A DNA stretch of 5,522 nt from an uncultured Pseudomonadota bacterium (lineage in GTDB: Bacteria; Pseudomonadota; Gammaproteobacteria; Burkholderiales; SG8-39), in assembly GCA_903864555.1 (NCBI GenBank), contig CAIPGJ010000670.1, forward strand, positions 1-5,522, given 5' to 3'. Position numbers and translations under genes: made by a program. Positions within the stretch are counted from its first letter, which is position 1; every line of letters begins with the position of its first letter. Positions 1 through 5,522 of the stretch are shown here, piece after piece. The notes beneath the pieces are model-generated. The model worked only from the letters and a program-made list of their open reading frames with translations, did not search any database and was not told the origin of the DNA.

Positions 1-1001
1 CAGGCCCGCAATTCCGGCTCGGGGGAGGCAAAAGTCTCGAAAGGCATCAGGTAGAGCTCCCGGACGCCCAGTTTTTCCATCTCGATGATGCGTTTGGCGC
101 AGTATTCCGGCGTGCCGATGAGCCCCAGGGCATCGCACAGCTCGGCGACGGTTTCCTGCGGCATGTAGGCAGTGGCGCGGATGGCCGCCTCCCAATCGGG
201 CGCGTGGGACAGGTCGGGCTTGATCGCCTGCACCGCCTCGGGAATGGCAATGTCCGGCATGCGGATGCCGGCGCGGCGCGCCCATTCACCTTCCCAGCGG
301 ATGCCCCAGTGCACGGCAGTGGGCTGGGCGTGGCGGCGGGCCGCCTCGATGCTCACCCCCAGGCTGGTGCGCACCGCCCACATCACCTGCAGGTCTTCCA
401 CGCGGCGGCCGGCACGTCGGGCGCCGGCTTCCAGGTGGCTGTAGGACCAGTCCAGCAGGCCCGGGTTGAAGCCCACCAGCAGCAGCACGCCATCGGCAAT
501 CTCGCCCGCCAGTTCGATGGCCTTGGGGCCGGAGGCCGCCATCAGCACCGGGATGGGGCTGCCACCGGCATAGGGCAGGTGAGCCGGCGTGCCGTTGAAG
601 TCCACGGTCTCGCCTGCGAGCAGCGCCTTCACTTGCATCACGCAGACGCGCATCTCCTTCAGCGTGGCGGCCTTGCGGCCGATGGTGCTGGCCGAGGTAT
701 AGCCGGTGCCGATGATGAAGCGGGTGCGTCCGGGGGCGAGTTCCTCGACGCTTTGCATGGCGCTGGCGAGCACCGTGGCGTGGCGCGTCACCGGGTTGGT
801 GACGGCGGGAAAAAGTGACAGGCGCGAGGTCTGCGTGGCGGCCTGGGCGAGGATGACGAAGGCGTCGCGCGCCAGTACCTGGCTGTCGAGGATGCCCGCG
901 CCGTCAAAGCCGGCCGCCTCGATATCGCGGATCAGCGCCATCAGGTCGGGCATGGACAGCGTGCCGGGCACGCGCAGGTGGATACGGACGGGTTGGCTCA
1001 T
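1..1001 (-). CDS. LLM class flavin-dependent oxidoreductase (3' end beyond the window)
   Basis: Cytoplasmic luciferase-like (TIM-barrel) oxidoreductase using FMN or F420; the substrate is not predictable. Reading leftward from ATG at 1001 gives 333 uninterrupted codons before the window edge, and no stop is reached. Family members are usually about 330-350 residues, so only a short C-terminal tail should be missing. Visible family segments are an N-terminal strand/helix (residues 5-40, ending GFDGAGILDS), PAVTNPVTRH (65-74), the cofactor-side segment GRTRFIIGTGYTSAS with GRKAATLKEM (91-117), PVLMAASGPKAIELAGEIADGV (split across 151-172), and a C-terminal GTPEYCAKRI element (296-305) typical of this superfamily. 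The start is supported by GAGGA at 1008-1012, six bases upstream. It lies 66 bp downstream of the CMD-family gene on the same strand with no terminator between them, so co-transcription is likely. The Mer-like subgroup is my best placement, by motif memory only. Confidence 0.9.
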   Translation of the reverse strand, partial: MSQPVRIHLRVPGTLSMPDLMALIRDIEAAGFDGAGILDSQVLARDAFVILAQAATQTSRLSLFPAVTNPVTRHATVLASAMQSVEELAPGRTRFIIGTGYTSASTIGRKAATLKEMRVCVMQVKALLAGETVDFNGTPAHLPYAGGSPIPVLMAASGPKAIELAGEIADGVLLLVGFNPGLLDWSYSHLEAGARRAGRRVEDLQVMWAVRTSLGVSIEAARRHAQPTAVHWGIRWEGEWARRAGIRMPDIAIPEAVQAIKPDLSHAPDWEAAIRATAYMPQETVAELCDALGLIGTPEYCAKRIIEMEKLGVRELYLMPFETFASPEPELRA

Positions 1002-1067
1002 GGCGTTTCCTCGGGCCGGCAACAGAGGGGGTGACGGGGATGTCTCTCCGGGTCTTTCAGCGTTTTA

Positions 1068-1628
1068 CTAACCGCGCCACTTCGCTGCGGACAGATCCCA
1101 GGTGGGCTGCAGGTCGGTGCGCAGGCCGCGCGTGACGCGGGCATGCATGTTGTAGGCGCCGATCAGCACGGCGAGGTCGACCATGCCCTGCGGGTCGAAG
1201 TGCTTCACCGCCTCGGCGGCGACGGCATCAGGGACATCGACATCGCGGGTGTTGGCATCGACGAAGGCGAGCATGGCGCGGTCTTTCGCGTCGAATTTCG
1301 CGTAATTCGGCCAGTCCCACAGGCCGTCGATGTCCTCGGGGGTGAGGCCTGCCTCGGTGGCATAGCCCGGCACGTGGGCGCGGAAAATGTATTCGGTCTT
1401 CGTCAGGATGGCGATGCGGATGATGGTCAGTTCCATGCTGTGGTAGGTCAGCGTCGAGGCCGCGCGCACCGCGGAATTGAAGTCCACCCAGGCGTCGGCG
1501 ATGCGGGGGCTGTTCAGCAGCACCTTGTAGACATTGATGAGGCGTCCCTGGCGTGCGCCGGCGATCTTGTGGATCAGCTCCTTCAGCTCCGGGCGACCTT
1601 CGCCGTCGATCAGCGGGACTCGTGCCAT
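1068..1628 (-). CDS. Carboxymuconolactone decarboxylase (CMD) family protein, no redox cysteines
   Basis: A 186-residue all-helical CMD/AhpD-fold protein, presumably cytoplasmic. The CMD core runs roughly from residue 45 to 125, with the signature E66-LTIIRIAILTKT-E79-Y80-IFRA-H85 followed by GYATEAGLTPEDI (88-100). A C-terminal helical part, IGAYNMHARVTRGLRTDL (156-173), matches the second half of the family. The protein has no cysteine at all, so it cannot be an AhpD-type CxxC peroxidase. It fits the 4-carboxymuconolactone decarboxylase-like branch, many members of which have no proven reaction. The open frame extends far upstream, but ATG at 1628 is the sensible start: it has AGGAG at 1637-1641 with an 8-base spacer, and the family homology begins here. 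The stop TAG is directly followed by an in-frame TAA. It is the first gene of a likely leftward pair with the LLM oxidoreductase, and is divergent from the Bug genes. Confidence 0.9.
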   Translation of the reverse strand: MARVPLIDGEGRPELKELIHKIAGARQGRLINVYKVLLNSPRIADAWVDFNSAVRAASTLTYHSMELTIIRIAILTKTEYIFRAHVPGYATEAGLTPEDIDGLWDWPNYAKFDAKDRAMLAFVDANTRDVDVPDAVAAEAVKHFDPQGMVDLAVLIGAYNMHARVTRGLRTDLQPTWDLSAAKWRG

Positions 1629-1726
1629 GGGTGCAACTCCTATGAATGGTGGAGGGTGGGCTGCAGGGCCGCGGCCACCTGCGTGGCTTGATCGACCCTT
1701 GCCAGCCCCGACGCCGAGCCGTTGCG

Positions 1727-1748
1727 GACAGGGTCCACGGGCTCTGTC
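1727..1748. repeat. Imperfect inverted repeat in the divergent promoter region
   Basis: GACAGGG (1727-1733) and CTCTGTC (1742-1748) pair over seven positions, one of them a G-T wobble, around an 8-base loop. This could be an operator half-site pair or a weak hairpin in either leader RNA. An inverted repeat of this size can arise by chance in GC-rich DNA, so function is only suggested by its location. Confidence 0.3.
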
Positions 1749-1754
1749 AGACGT

Positions 1755-1770
1755 TCCCGGTTTCGCGGGA
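1755..1770. repeat. Short perfect inverted repeat in the divergent promoter region
   Basis: TCCCG (1755-1759) and CGGGA (1766-1770) are perfect complements around a 6-base centre (GTTTCG), beginning 7 bases after the neighbouring inverted repeat. The following AT-rich patch (1775-1781) makes this a possible operator next to a -10 element. The evidence is position and symmetry only. Confidence 0.25.
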
Positions 1771-1886
1771 GGCCTATTAAACCACCAACGATGCCAGCGC
1801 CTGCCGCCCCCAGGCTTGTGCCAGAATCCGCCATCAAAACAAATCCGCAGCGTCTTGTCTGAGGGCGCCAGCGGAACCATCGAAAG

Positions 1887-1892
1887 AGGAGG
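1887..1892 (+). promoter_or_regulatory. Strong Shine-Dalgarno site of the first Bug gene
   Basis: AGGAGG, a full match to the anti-Shine-Dalgarno core, stands four bases before ATG at 1897. It fixes that start although the reading frame stays open for about 360 bases upstream. Confidence 0.8.
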
Positions 1893-1896
1893 CAAC

Positions 1897-2892
1897 ATGC
1901 AACCATCACGCCTGGTCACCACTTTGCTCGCGCTGGCTGCCGGCATTCCCGCCATGTTTTCGGCCACGGTTGTCGCCCAGTCAAAGCCCGAGCCCTTTCC
2001 CGCCAAGCCCATCACCTTCATCAATCCGCTGGCCGCAGGCGGACCGCAGGAGGTGGAGACGCGCCTGTACGCGCAGAAGATCATGGAGAACACCGGCTGG
2101 AAAATCCTGGTTGATTTCCGTGTCGGGGCCGGTGGCACGCTGGGCCAACAATACGTGGTGAAGGCCGCACCGGATGGCTATACCGTGCTCACCACCTCCA
2201 GTTCCTATGTCATCACCCCGGCGCTCTACCCCAACCTGCCCTTCGACCCGGAGAAGGACCTGGCGCCGGTGTCGCTGATCAGCACGCGCGGCAACATGCT
2301 GGTGGTGAACACGGCGCTGCCGGTGAAGACGGTCACCGAATACATTGCCTACGCGAAGGCCAATCCCGGTGCCATCAATTTCGGCACCTCGGGTGCGGGC
2401 GGCGCGGTGCACCTGCCCGGCGCCTGGCTGCACCACATGACGGGCACCCAGGCAACCTTTGTCCACTACAAGGGCACCGGGCCGCTGTTGCCCGACCTGG
2501 TGACCGGGCGCATCCATGCCACCTTCGCCTTCCCGGTGGCGACCATGCCCTTCATCAAGACGGGCAAGCTGCGTCCGCTGGGCATGACCAGTGCCGATCG
2601 CTTCGTCACCCTGCCCGACATCCCGGCCGTGCAGGAACAGGTGCCCGGATTCGATTTCACTTCCTGGCTGGGCGCGCTGGCTCCGGCAAAGACTCCACCT
2701 GCCGTGGTCAACCGCCTGAGCGCTGAATTCGCCAGGATGGCCAAGGATCCGGAGATCATCCGCAAACTGCGCGACGAGTACTACTTCAACGCTGTGGGCA
2801 GCACACCCGAGGCGTTCCGCAAATTCATGGCGCCGCAGTTCGACGTCTGGAAAAAGCTGGTGCGGGACACGGGGATCAAGCTGGAGGAGTAG
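1897..2892 (+). CDS. Bug/TctC family tripartite tricarboxylate transporter substrate-binding protein (first of pair)
   Basis: Periplasmic solute-binding protein of the Bug (Bordetella uptake gene)/TctC family, 331 residues, the usual family length. Family members capture carboxylates, amino acids or related small acids for TctAB-type permeases; the ligand here is unknown. Residues 1-27 form a Sec signal peptide with R5, a hydrophobic core (6-26) and a likely cleavage VVA|QS. Mature-protein landmarks are FPAKPITFINP (34-44), the ligand loop AAGGPQEVETR (46-56), GAGGTLGQQYVVKAAPDGYT (77-96), FDPEKDLAPVS (116-126), YKGTGPLLPDLVTGRI (191-206), TGKLRPLGMT (222-231), LPDIPAVQE (239-247) and LGALAPAKTPPAVV (258-271). 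In the ligand loop the family's usual Asp is Glu52. The start follows a strong Shine-Dalgarno site. It is followed after 69 bp by a second family member on the same strand. Neither tctA nor tctB is nearby; Bug genes are often orphaned in this way in Burkholderiales. Confidence 0.95.
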   Translation: MQPSRLVTTLLALAAGIPAMFSATVVAQSKPEPFPAKPITFINPLAAGGPQEVETRLYAQKIMENTGWKILVDFRVGAGGTLGQQYVVKAAPDGYTVLTTSSSYVITPALYPNLPFDPEKDLAPVSLISTRGNMLVVNTALPVKTVTEYIAYAKANPGAINFGTSGAGGAVHLPGAWLHHMTGTQATFVHYKGTGPLLPDLVTGRIHATFAFPVATMPFIKTGKLRPLGMTSADRFVTLPDIPAVQEQVPGFDFTSWLGALAPAKTPPAVVNRLSAEFARMAKDPEIIRKLRDEYYFNAVGSTPEAFRKFMAPQFDVWKKLVRDTGIKLEE

Positions 2893-2909
2893 GGCGGGCA
2901 TGGCCTGCT

Positions 2910-2919
2910 CGTGATCACG
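2910..2919. repeat. 10-bp perfect palindrome between the two Bug genes
   Basis: CGTGATCACG is fully self-complementary and sits in the 69-bp gap between the Bug genes, 18 bases after the first stop. It has no T-tract after it and no loop, so it is not a terminator. It might be a protein-binding site, but a palindrome this short can be chance. Confidence 0.2.
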
Positions 2920-2949
2920 TATCAGGGACAAGTCCGGTCATTCAACATC

Positions 2950-2954
2950 AAGGA
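2950..2954 (+). promoter_or_regulatory. Shine-Dalgarno site deciding the start of the second Bug gene
   Basis: AAGGA lies seven bases before ATG at 2962. It supports that start over an in-frame GTG at 2911, which would add 17 residues in front of the signal peptide and is not preceded by a clear purine-rich site. Confidence 0.6.
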
Positions 2955-2961
2955 TTCAAGC

Positions 2962-3960
2962 ATGCATCGCAACCAGCTTACCCATGGCACCCATCTCGCC
3001 CATGTGGCGTGTGCAAGCCGCGTCCTCATGCTGGTTCTGCTGTGTGCCGGCCAGGCATGGGCTCAAGGCTATCCCAGCAAGCCCATCCGGGCGGTCAACC
3101 CCTGGCCGCCGGGCAGTGGTTCCGAGCATATCTCTCGCGTCATCCTGCAGAAGCTCTCTGAATCACTGAAGCAGCCCATCGTTCTTGACAGTCGCCCCGG
3201 CGCCAATGGCATGATCGGCACTGACTTTGTCGCCAAGTCCGCACCGGATGGCTACACGCTGCTGGTCTCGCATGTCGGCCCGACCGCCATCAGCCCGGCC
3301 ATGCAGCCCATGCCCTATGATTCGGTGAAGGACCTGGCACCCATCACGCAGCTCGTGTCCGGGCCGCTCATCCTGCTAGTCACCAGTGACTCACCCTTTC
3401 GCACCATGCGCGATATCGTCACGCACGCCCGAGCCCATCCGGGCGCCCTCTCCTACGGCTCGGTGGGCCCCGGCAGCACCACGCATCTGGCTGGCGCCAT
3501 GCTGGGCCTGGCCGAGAAGGTCGATCTGCTGCATGTGCCCTACAAGGGCGGTTCGCCTGTGATGGTGGACCTGCTGGGCAAGCGCATCAGCATGGCCTTC
3601 ATCAGCGGTGCCGGCGCCAAACCACAGATTGAATCAGGCAAGCTGCGCCCCATCGCCGTCACCACGCAGCGGCGCTCGGCCCTGTTCCCGGAGGTGCCCG
3701 CCATTGCCGACAGCATTGCCGAATTCGAGGTCAATTCCTGGTACGGCCTGATGGCACCCGGCGGCACGCCACGCGATATTCTCGATCGTCTCAACGCCGA
3801 GACCGTCAAGGTGCTGGCCGCCCCCGACGTGGTGCAGTCCCTGAGGGCGGCCGGGCTGGACATCGAGGGCAGCTCGCGCGAGCAGTTTGCCGAGCGCATT
3901 CGCAAGGACCTCGCGCGCTGGAGCAGTTTCGTCAAGGCGACCGGTATTACCGCAAACTGA
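2962..3960 (+). CDS. Bug/TctC family tripartite tricarboxylate transporter substrate-binding protein (second of pair)
   Basis: Second periplasmic Bug/TctC binding protein, 332 residues. The signal peptide is long: a histidine-rich n-region with R3 and R20, a hydrophobic core VLMLVLLCAG (21-30), and a clear AxA site AWA|QG after residue 34. Mature-protein landmarks are YPSKPIRAVNP (37-47), the ligand loop PPGSGSEHISR (49-59), SRPGANGMIGTDFVAKSAPDGYTLL (split across 77-101), YDSVKDLAPITQLVSG (119-134), HVPYKGGSPVMVDLLGKRI (191-209), SGKLRPIAVTT (225-235), FPEVPAIAD (242-250) and SWYGLMAPGGTP (259-270). It is clearly a paralogue of the upstream gene but well diverged, so this is not a recent duplication. 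As in its neighbour, the ligand loop has Glu (E55) where the family usually has Asp and Asn (N46) before the conserved Pro. It probably shares the upstream transcript. Its stop lies 42 bp from the convergent MmgE/PrpD stop. Ligand and permease partner are unknown. Confidence 0.95.
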   Translation: MHRNQLTHGTHLAHVACASRVLMLVLLCAGQAWAQGYPSKPIRAVNPWPPGSGSEHISRVILQKLSESLKQPIVLDSRPGANGMIGTDFVAKSAPDGYTLLVSHVGPTAISPAMQPMPYDSVKDLAPITQLVSGPLILLVTSDSPFRTMRDIVTHARAHPGALSYGSVGPGSTTHLAGAMLGLAEKVDLLHVPYKGGSPVMVDLLGKRISMAFISGAGAKPQIESGKLRPIAVTTQRRSALFPEVPAIADSIAEFEVNSWYGLMAPGGTPRDILDRLNAETVKVLAAPDVVQSLRAAGLDIEGSSREQFAERIRKDLARWSSFVKATGITAN

Positions 3961-4002
3961 TGCCCGACCACCGGAATGCACGTATCACCGCAGCCGCTCG
4001 AT
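3961..4002. other. Convergent intergenic gap without visible terminator
   Basis: The Bug operon (rightward) and the MmgE/PrpD gene (leftward) end face to face with only 42 bases between the stops. I see no stable stem with a T-tract on either strand, so the two transcripts may overlap at their 3' ends or rely on Rho. Confidence 0.5.
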
Positions 4003-5349
4003 TCACGACAGACGCCTGGAAAACGCCTGCGCCAGCAGTGCCGCATCGGCAATCTTTTCCACGCCGCGGCAACGCTCCAGAGCCGTGCTGATCTGCGTTT
4101 CGTCAAGCACGCCGCCTGCCAGCCCGCGGAATTTGGCTTCCAGATCCGCATCACTCATCGGGTTGCCGGCACTGCCCTGACAGTGCTCCACGTCCACGGT
4201 GACGCGCTCGCCGTCTTTCATCACTGCCGTGAAGCTGCAGGAAATCGCTGACATCGCTTCATCGGCCCGGGCGGTGACGCGCTCGCGCATGGCGTGCAGC
4301 TGTGGATCCGCCAGTCGATCCTGCCCCACGTCAGCCACGCTGGCCGTGCCGCGCGTGAGCGCCACGGCGATCCAGTGCTGCAGACTGAACTGGGCTTCAT
4401 TGCCGTCGCGCGGATGCGGCTTGGCAGTCCACTTCACCGCCAACGGGTGGACGCGCGCCTCGATTCGTTCAATGGCCGATAGGTCCAGGCCCCGGGCTCG
4501 CATCCTGAGTGCCGCATCGATCACCGGATGCGCCACGATGCCGCAGGGAAAAGCCTTGTAGGTGAGGCCGAGAATTTCCCAGCGCGTGCCCAGGTCCACA
4601 GTCAGGTGTGTGAGCGCCGGGGACAGGGAGAACGTCTCGGCAAAACCCTGCTCCGCTTCGATGATGTTCAGCGGGGCGGTGAATCCGCCAGCCGCCAGCA
4701 GCGCGGCGCGCAGGCCCTGCTCGGCGCCCTGGGCGTGCACCAGCGGCACCGTCATGCTACCCAGGCCGACGCGCAAGCCGCCCGCCTGGCTGGCCGCGAT
4801 GCCGATGGCACTGGCCATGCCCTTGGCGTCCAGGCCGAGCAGGCTGCCTGCGGCCACGGCGGCGCCCACACCGCCGTCGATGGCCGTCTGCAGCCAGCCC
4901 AGATCGGCTCGTGCGGGGGGCACGGAGACGGCCTTGCTCAGGCGGCAGGCCGTTTCCAGTCCGAGTATGACGGCGAGCAGCAGCGCTTCGCCCGAGACAT
5001 GGCGTTGTTCCGCCAGTGCCAGTGCCGCGGCGATCACCGGCGCGCTCGGGTGGATCACGGCTTCGGCATGCGTGTCGCAAAAGGCATCCACGGTGCCGGC
5101 CAGGGCATTGGCGTAGGCGGCGTGGGTGATGTCGGCGCGGCGGGATGTACCCAGCAGCGTTGCCTCACCGGGACCGAAGTTGGGACCCAGCACGCCGTCG
5201 AAGATGCCGCGCGCCGGATGGGCCGCGCCACCCATCATGCAGGCAAGGCCATTGAGCAGCGCACGTCGCCCCTCTTTGCGCACTGCTTCGGGCAGGTCGG
5301 CGTGGCGGGTGGTGGCGGCCCACTGGGCGAAGATGGCGGTGGCGGACAT
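4003..5349 (-). CDS. MmgE/PrpD family protein (2-methylcitrate dehydratase-like fold)
   Basis: A 448-residue cytoplasmic protein spanning the whole MmgE/PrpD family, whose known members include 2-methylcitrate dehydratase, cis-aconitate decarboxylase and iminodisuccinate epimerase. The helical domain covers about residues 1-260 and carries TVDAFCDTHAEAVIHPSAP (86-104), the equivalent of the family D-T-H...HPS active-site segment, then GGVGAAVAAGSLLGLDAKGMASA (split across 159-181) and GFTAPLNIIEAEQGF (222-236). The lid domain opens with the YKAFPCGIVAHPVIDAAL element (264-281, K265 and H274) and ends with the characteristic NPMSDADLEAKFRGLA (396-411). Two usual active-site positions look altered: GWLQT (151-155) where relatives commonly have G-F/W-H-P-T, and SMTVPLVHAQGAEQG (198-212) where a Lys often precedes the His. 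The substrate may therefore differ from known members, and prpD should not be assigned. ATG at 5349 is backed by AGGAG at 5357-5361 with a 7-base spacer. Such genes often neighbour Bug binding proteins in Burkholderiales, here in convergent orientation. Confidence 0.92.
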   Translation of the reverse strand: MSATAIFAQWAATTRHADLPEAVRKEGRRALLNGLACMMGGAAHPARGIFDGVLGPNFGPGEATLLGTSRRADITHAAYANALAGTVDAFCDTHAEAVIHPSAPVIAAALALAEQRHVSGEALLLAVILGLETACRLSKAVSVPPARADLGWLQTAIDGGVGAAVAAGSLLGLDAKGMASAIGIAASQAGGLRVGLGSMTVPLVHAQGAEQGLRAALLAAGGFTAPLNIIEAEQGFAETFSLSPALTHLTVDLGTRWEILGLTYKAFPCGIVAHPVIDAALRMRARGLDLSAIERIEARVHPLAVKWTAKPHPRDGNEAQFSLQHWIAVALTRGTASVADVGQDRLADPQLHAMRERVTARADEAMSAISCSFTAVMKDGERVTVDVEHCQGSAGNPMSDADLEAKFRGLAGGVLDETQISTALERCRGVEKIADAALLAQAFSRRLS

Positions 5350-5381
5350 GCGGGTGCTCCTGGCTGGAAGGTGGCCGCCGA

Positions 5382-5387
5382 AGTATA
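5382..5387 (-). promoter_or_regulatory. Candidate -10 element for the MmgE/PrpD gene
   Basis: Read leftward the bases are TATACT, within TTATATACT, a five-of-six match to the sigma-70 -10 consensus in otherwise GC-rich DNA. It would place the transcript start about 25-30 bases before ATG 5349. No good -35 hexamer is present at 16-18 bases upstream, so the promoter would be weak, activator-dependent or not real. Confidence 0.35.
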
Positions 5388-5448
5388 TAAGGGTGCTCTG
5401 AAAGACCCTGTTTCTCTGAGCTCATTCGCAGGAGTGCCCAGGACGGGT

Positions 5449-5476
5449 CCCCGTTTTTTCGGGGTTTTCCTTTTTT
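5449..5476 (+). terminator. Terminator-like hairpin reading rightward
   Basis: CCCCG (5449-5453), a six-T loop and CGGGG (5460-5464) form a 5-bp all-G/C stem, followed by TTTT, CC and TTTTTT (5465-5476). This has the form of an intrinsic terminator for rightward transcription. On the other strand the hairpin is not followed by Ts, so it would not stop leftward transcripts. No rightward gene ends just before it in this window, so what it serves is unclear. Confidence 0.45.
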
Positions 5477-5522
5477 CTGTCCCTGTCAGGCTGCGCCGGC
5501 CGGCCGTTCATCGGATACATGC

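Larger units (their letters stand above)
1629..1896. promoter_or_regulatory. Divergent intergenic region between the CMD and Bug genes
   Basis: These 268 bases separate two genes transcribed away from each other, so promoters for both directions must lie here or very close by. I found no convincing sigma-70 pair on either strand. The most AT-rich patch is TATTAAA at 1775-1781, which reads as a TTTAAT -10-like hexamer leftward but lacks a recognisable -35. Two short inverted repeats (1727-1748 and 1755-1770) sit in the middle. No regulator gene is adjacent to explain them. A 64-codon leftward open frame (1640-1834) also crosses the region but is not called as a gene. Confidence 0.5.
5350..5522. 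other. Non-coding right end upstream of the MmgE/PrpD gene
   Basis: Besides the Shine-Dalgarno site, the possible -10 and the hairpin, I see no supported gene in these 173 bases. One leftward frame entering from the right edge ends at a TGA at 5486-5488 after eleven codons (HVSDERPAGAA). That could be the tail of a further leftward gene, but eleven codons are not evidence on their own. Confidence 0.4.

Noticed and set aside
204..818. A 204-codon rightward open frame antisense to the LLM oxidoreductase
   Set aside because: It has His/Gly/Ala-rich shadow composition with no family motifs, while the opposite strand encodes a continuous LLM protein.
1816..1844. TTGTGC-17-ACAAAT as a sigma-70 promoter for the Bug operon
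   Set aside because: Only three of six bases match at each hexamer and the -10 lacks the critical second-position A, so it is not better than background.
1068..2138. A 356-codon leftward open frame extending the CMD protein far upstream
   Set aside because: The extra N-terminal 170 residues run antisense to the first Bug gene and through the intergenic region and show no recognisable domain; family homology and a good ribosome site begin at ATG 1628.
1534..2892. A 452-codon rightward frame that would lengthen the first Bug protein
   Set aside because: It would bury the signal peptide in the middle of the chain and overlap the CMD gene; the strong AGGAGG plus ATG at 1897 marks the true start.
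1981..2931. A 316-codon leftward open frame antisense to the first Bug gene
   Set aside because: It is the low-complexity His/Arg/Gly-rich product typical of the complement of a GC-rich gene, with no domain; the sense strand has clear Bug motifs throughout.
3034..3063. Possible lipoprotein signal (Cys28) in the second Bug protein
   Set aside because: The residues before the Cys are V-L-L, with Leu rather than Gly/Ala/Ser at -1, and a good AWA signal peptidase I site follows at residue 34.
4562..5116. A 184-codon rightward open frame inside the MmgE/PrpD gene
   Set aside because: It is a Ser/Ala/Pro-rich shadow frame; the leftward frame carries the MmgE/PrpD landmarks along its full length.

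Overview
The window looks like a chromosomal stretch from a high-GC betaproteobacterium, most likely Burkholderiales (Bordetella/Achromobacter/Variovorax-like). This rests on the G/C-rich third codon positions and on two adjacent Bug/TctC-type periplasmic solute-binding proteins, a family greatly expanded in that order. No taxonomic marker gene is present, so the placement is an inference.

Layout from left to right: (1) a leftward LLM-class flavin-dependent oxidoreductase (1-1001), cut by the left edge close to its C-terminus; (2) a leftward carboxymuconolactone decarboxylase (CMD) family protein (1068-1628), 66 bp upstream of the oxidoreductase and probably its operon partner; (3) a 268-bp divergent intergenic region (1629-1896) with two short inverted repeats; (4) two tandem rightward Bug/TctC binding proteins (1897-2892 and 2962-3960), both with Sec signal peptides; (5) a 42-bp convergent gap; (6) a leftward MmgE/PrpD-family protein (4003-5349); (7) a 173-bp non-coding right end with a possible -10 element for the MmgE/PrpD gene and a hairpin plus T-tract that reads rightward.

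Taken together, this resembles an accessory uptake-and-catabolism locus for a small organic acid. The Bug proteins would capture a carboxylate in the periplasm. The CMD-like, LLM oxidoreductase and MmgE/PrpD proteins would act on it, or on related ring or branched acids, in the cytoplasm. The substrate cannot be read from the sequence. No membrane transporter subunits (TctA/TctB type) and no regulator gene are in the window.

I see no obvious undescribed system such as a defence island, CRISPR array, mobile element or RNA gene. The most interesting points are departures from the usual family motifs: the MmgE/PrpD protein appears to lack the usual His and Lys at two active-site segments, and both Bug proteins carry the same Asp-to-Glu change in the ligand-loop motif.
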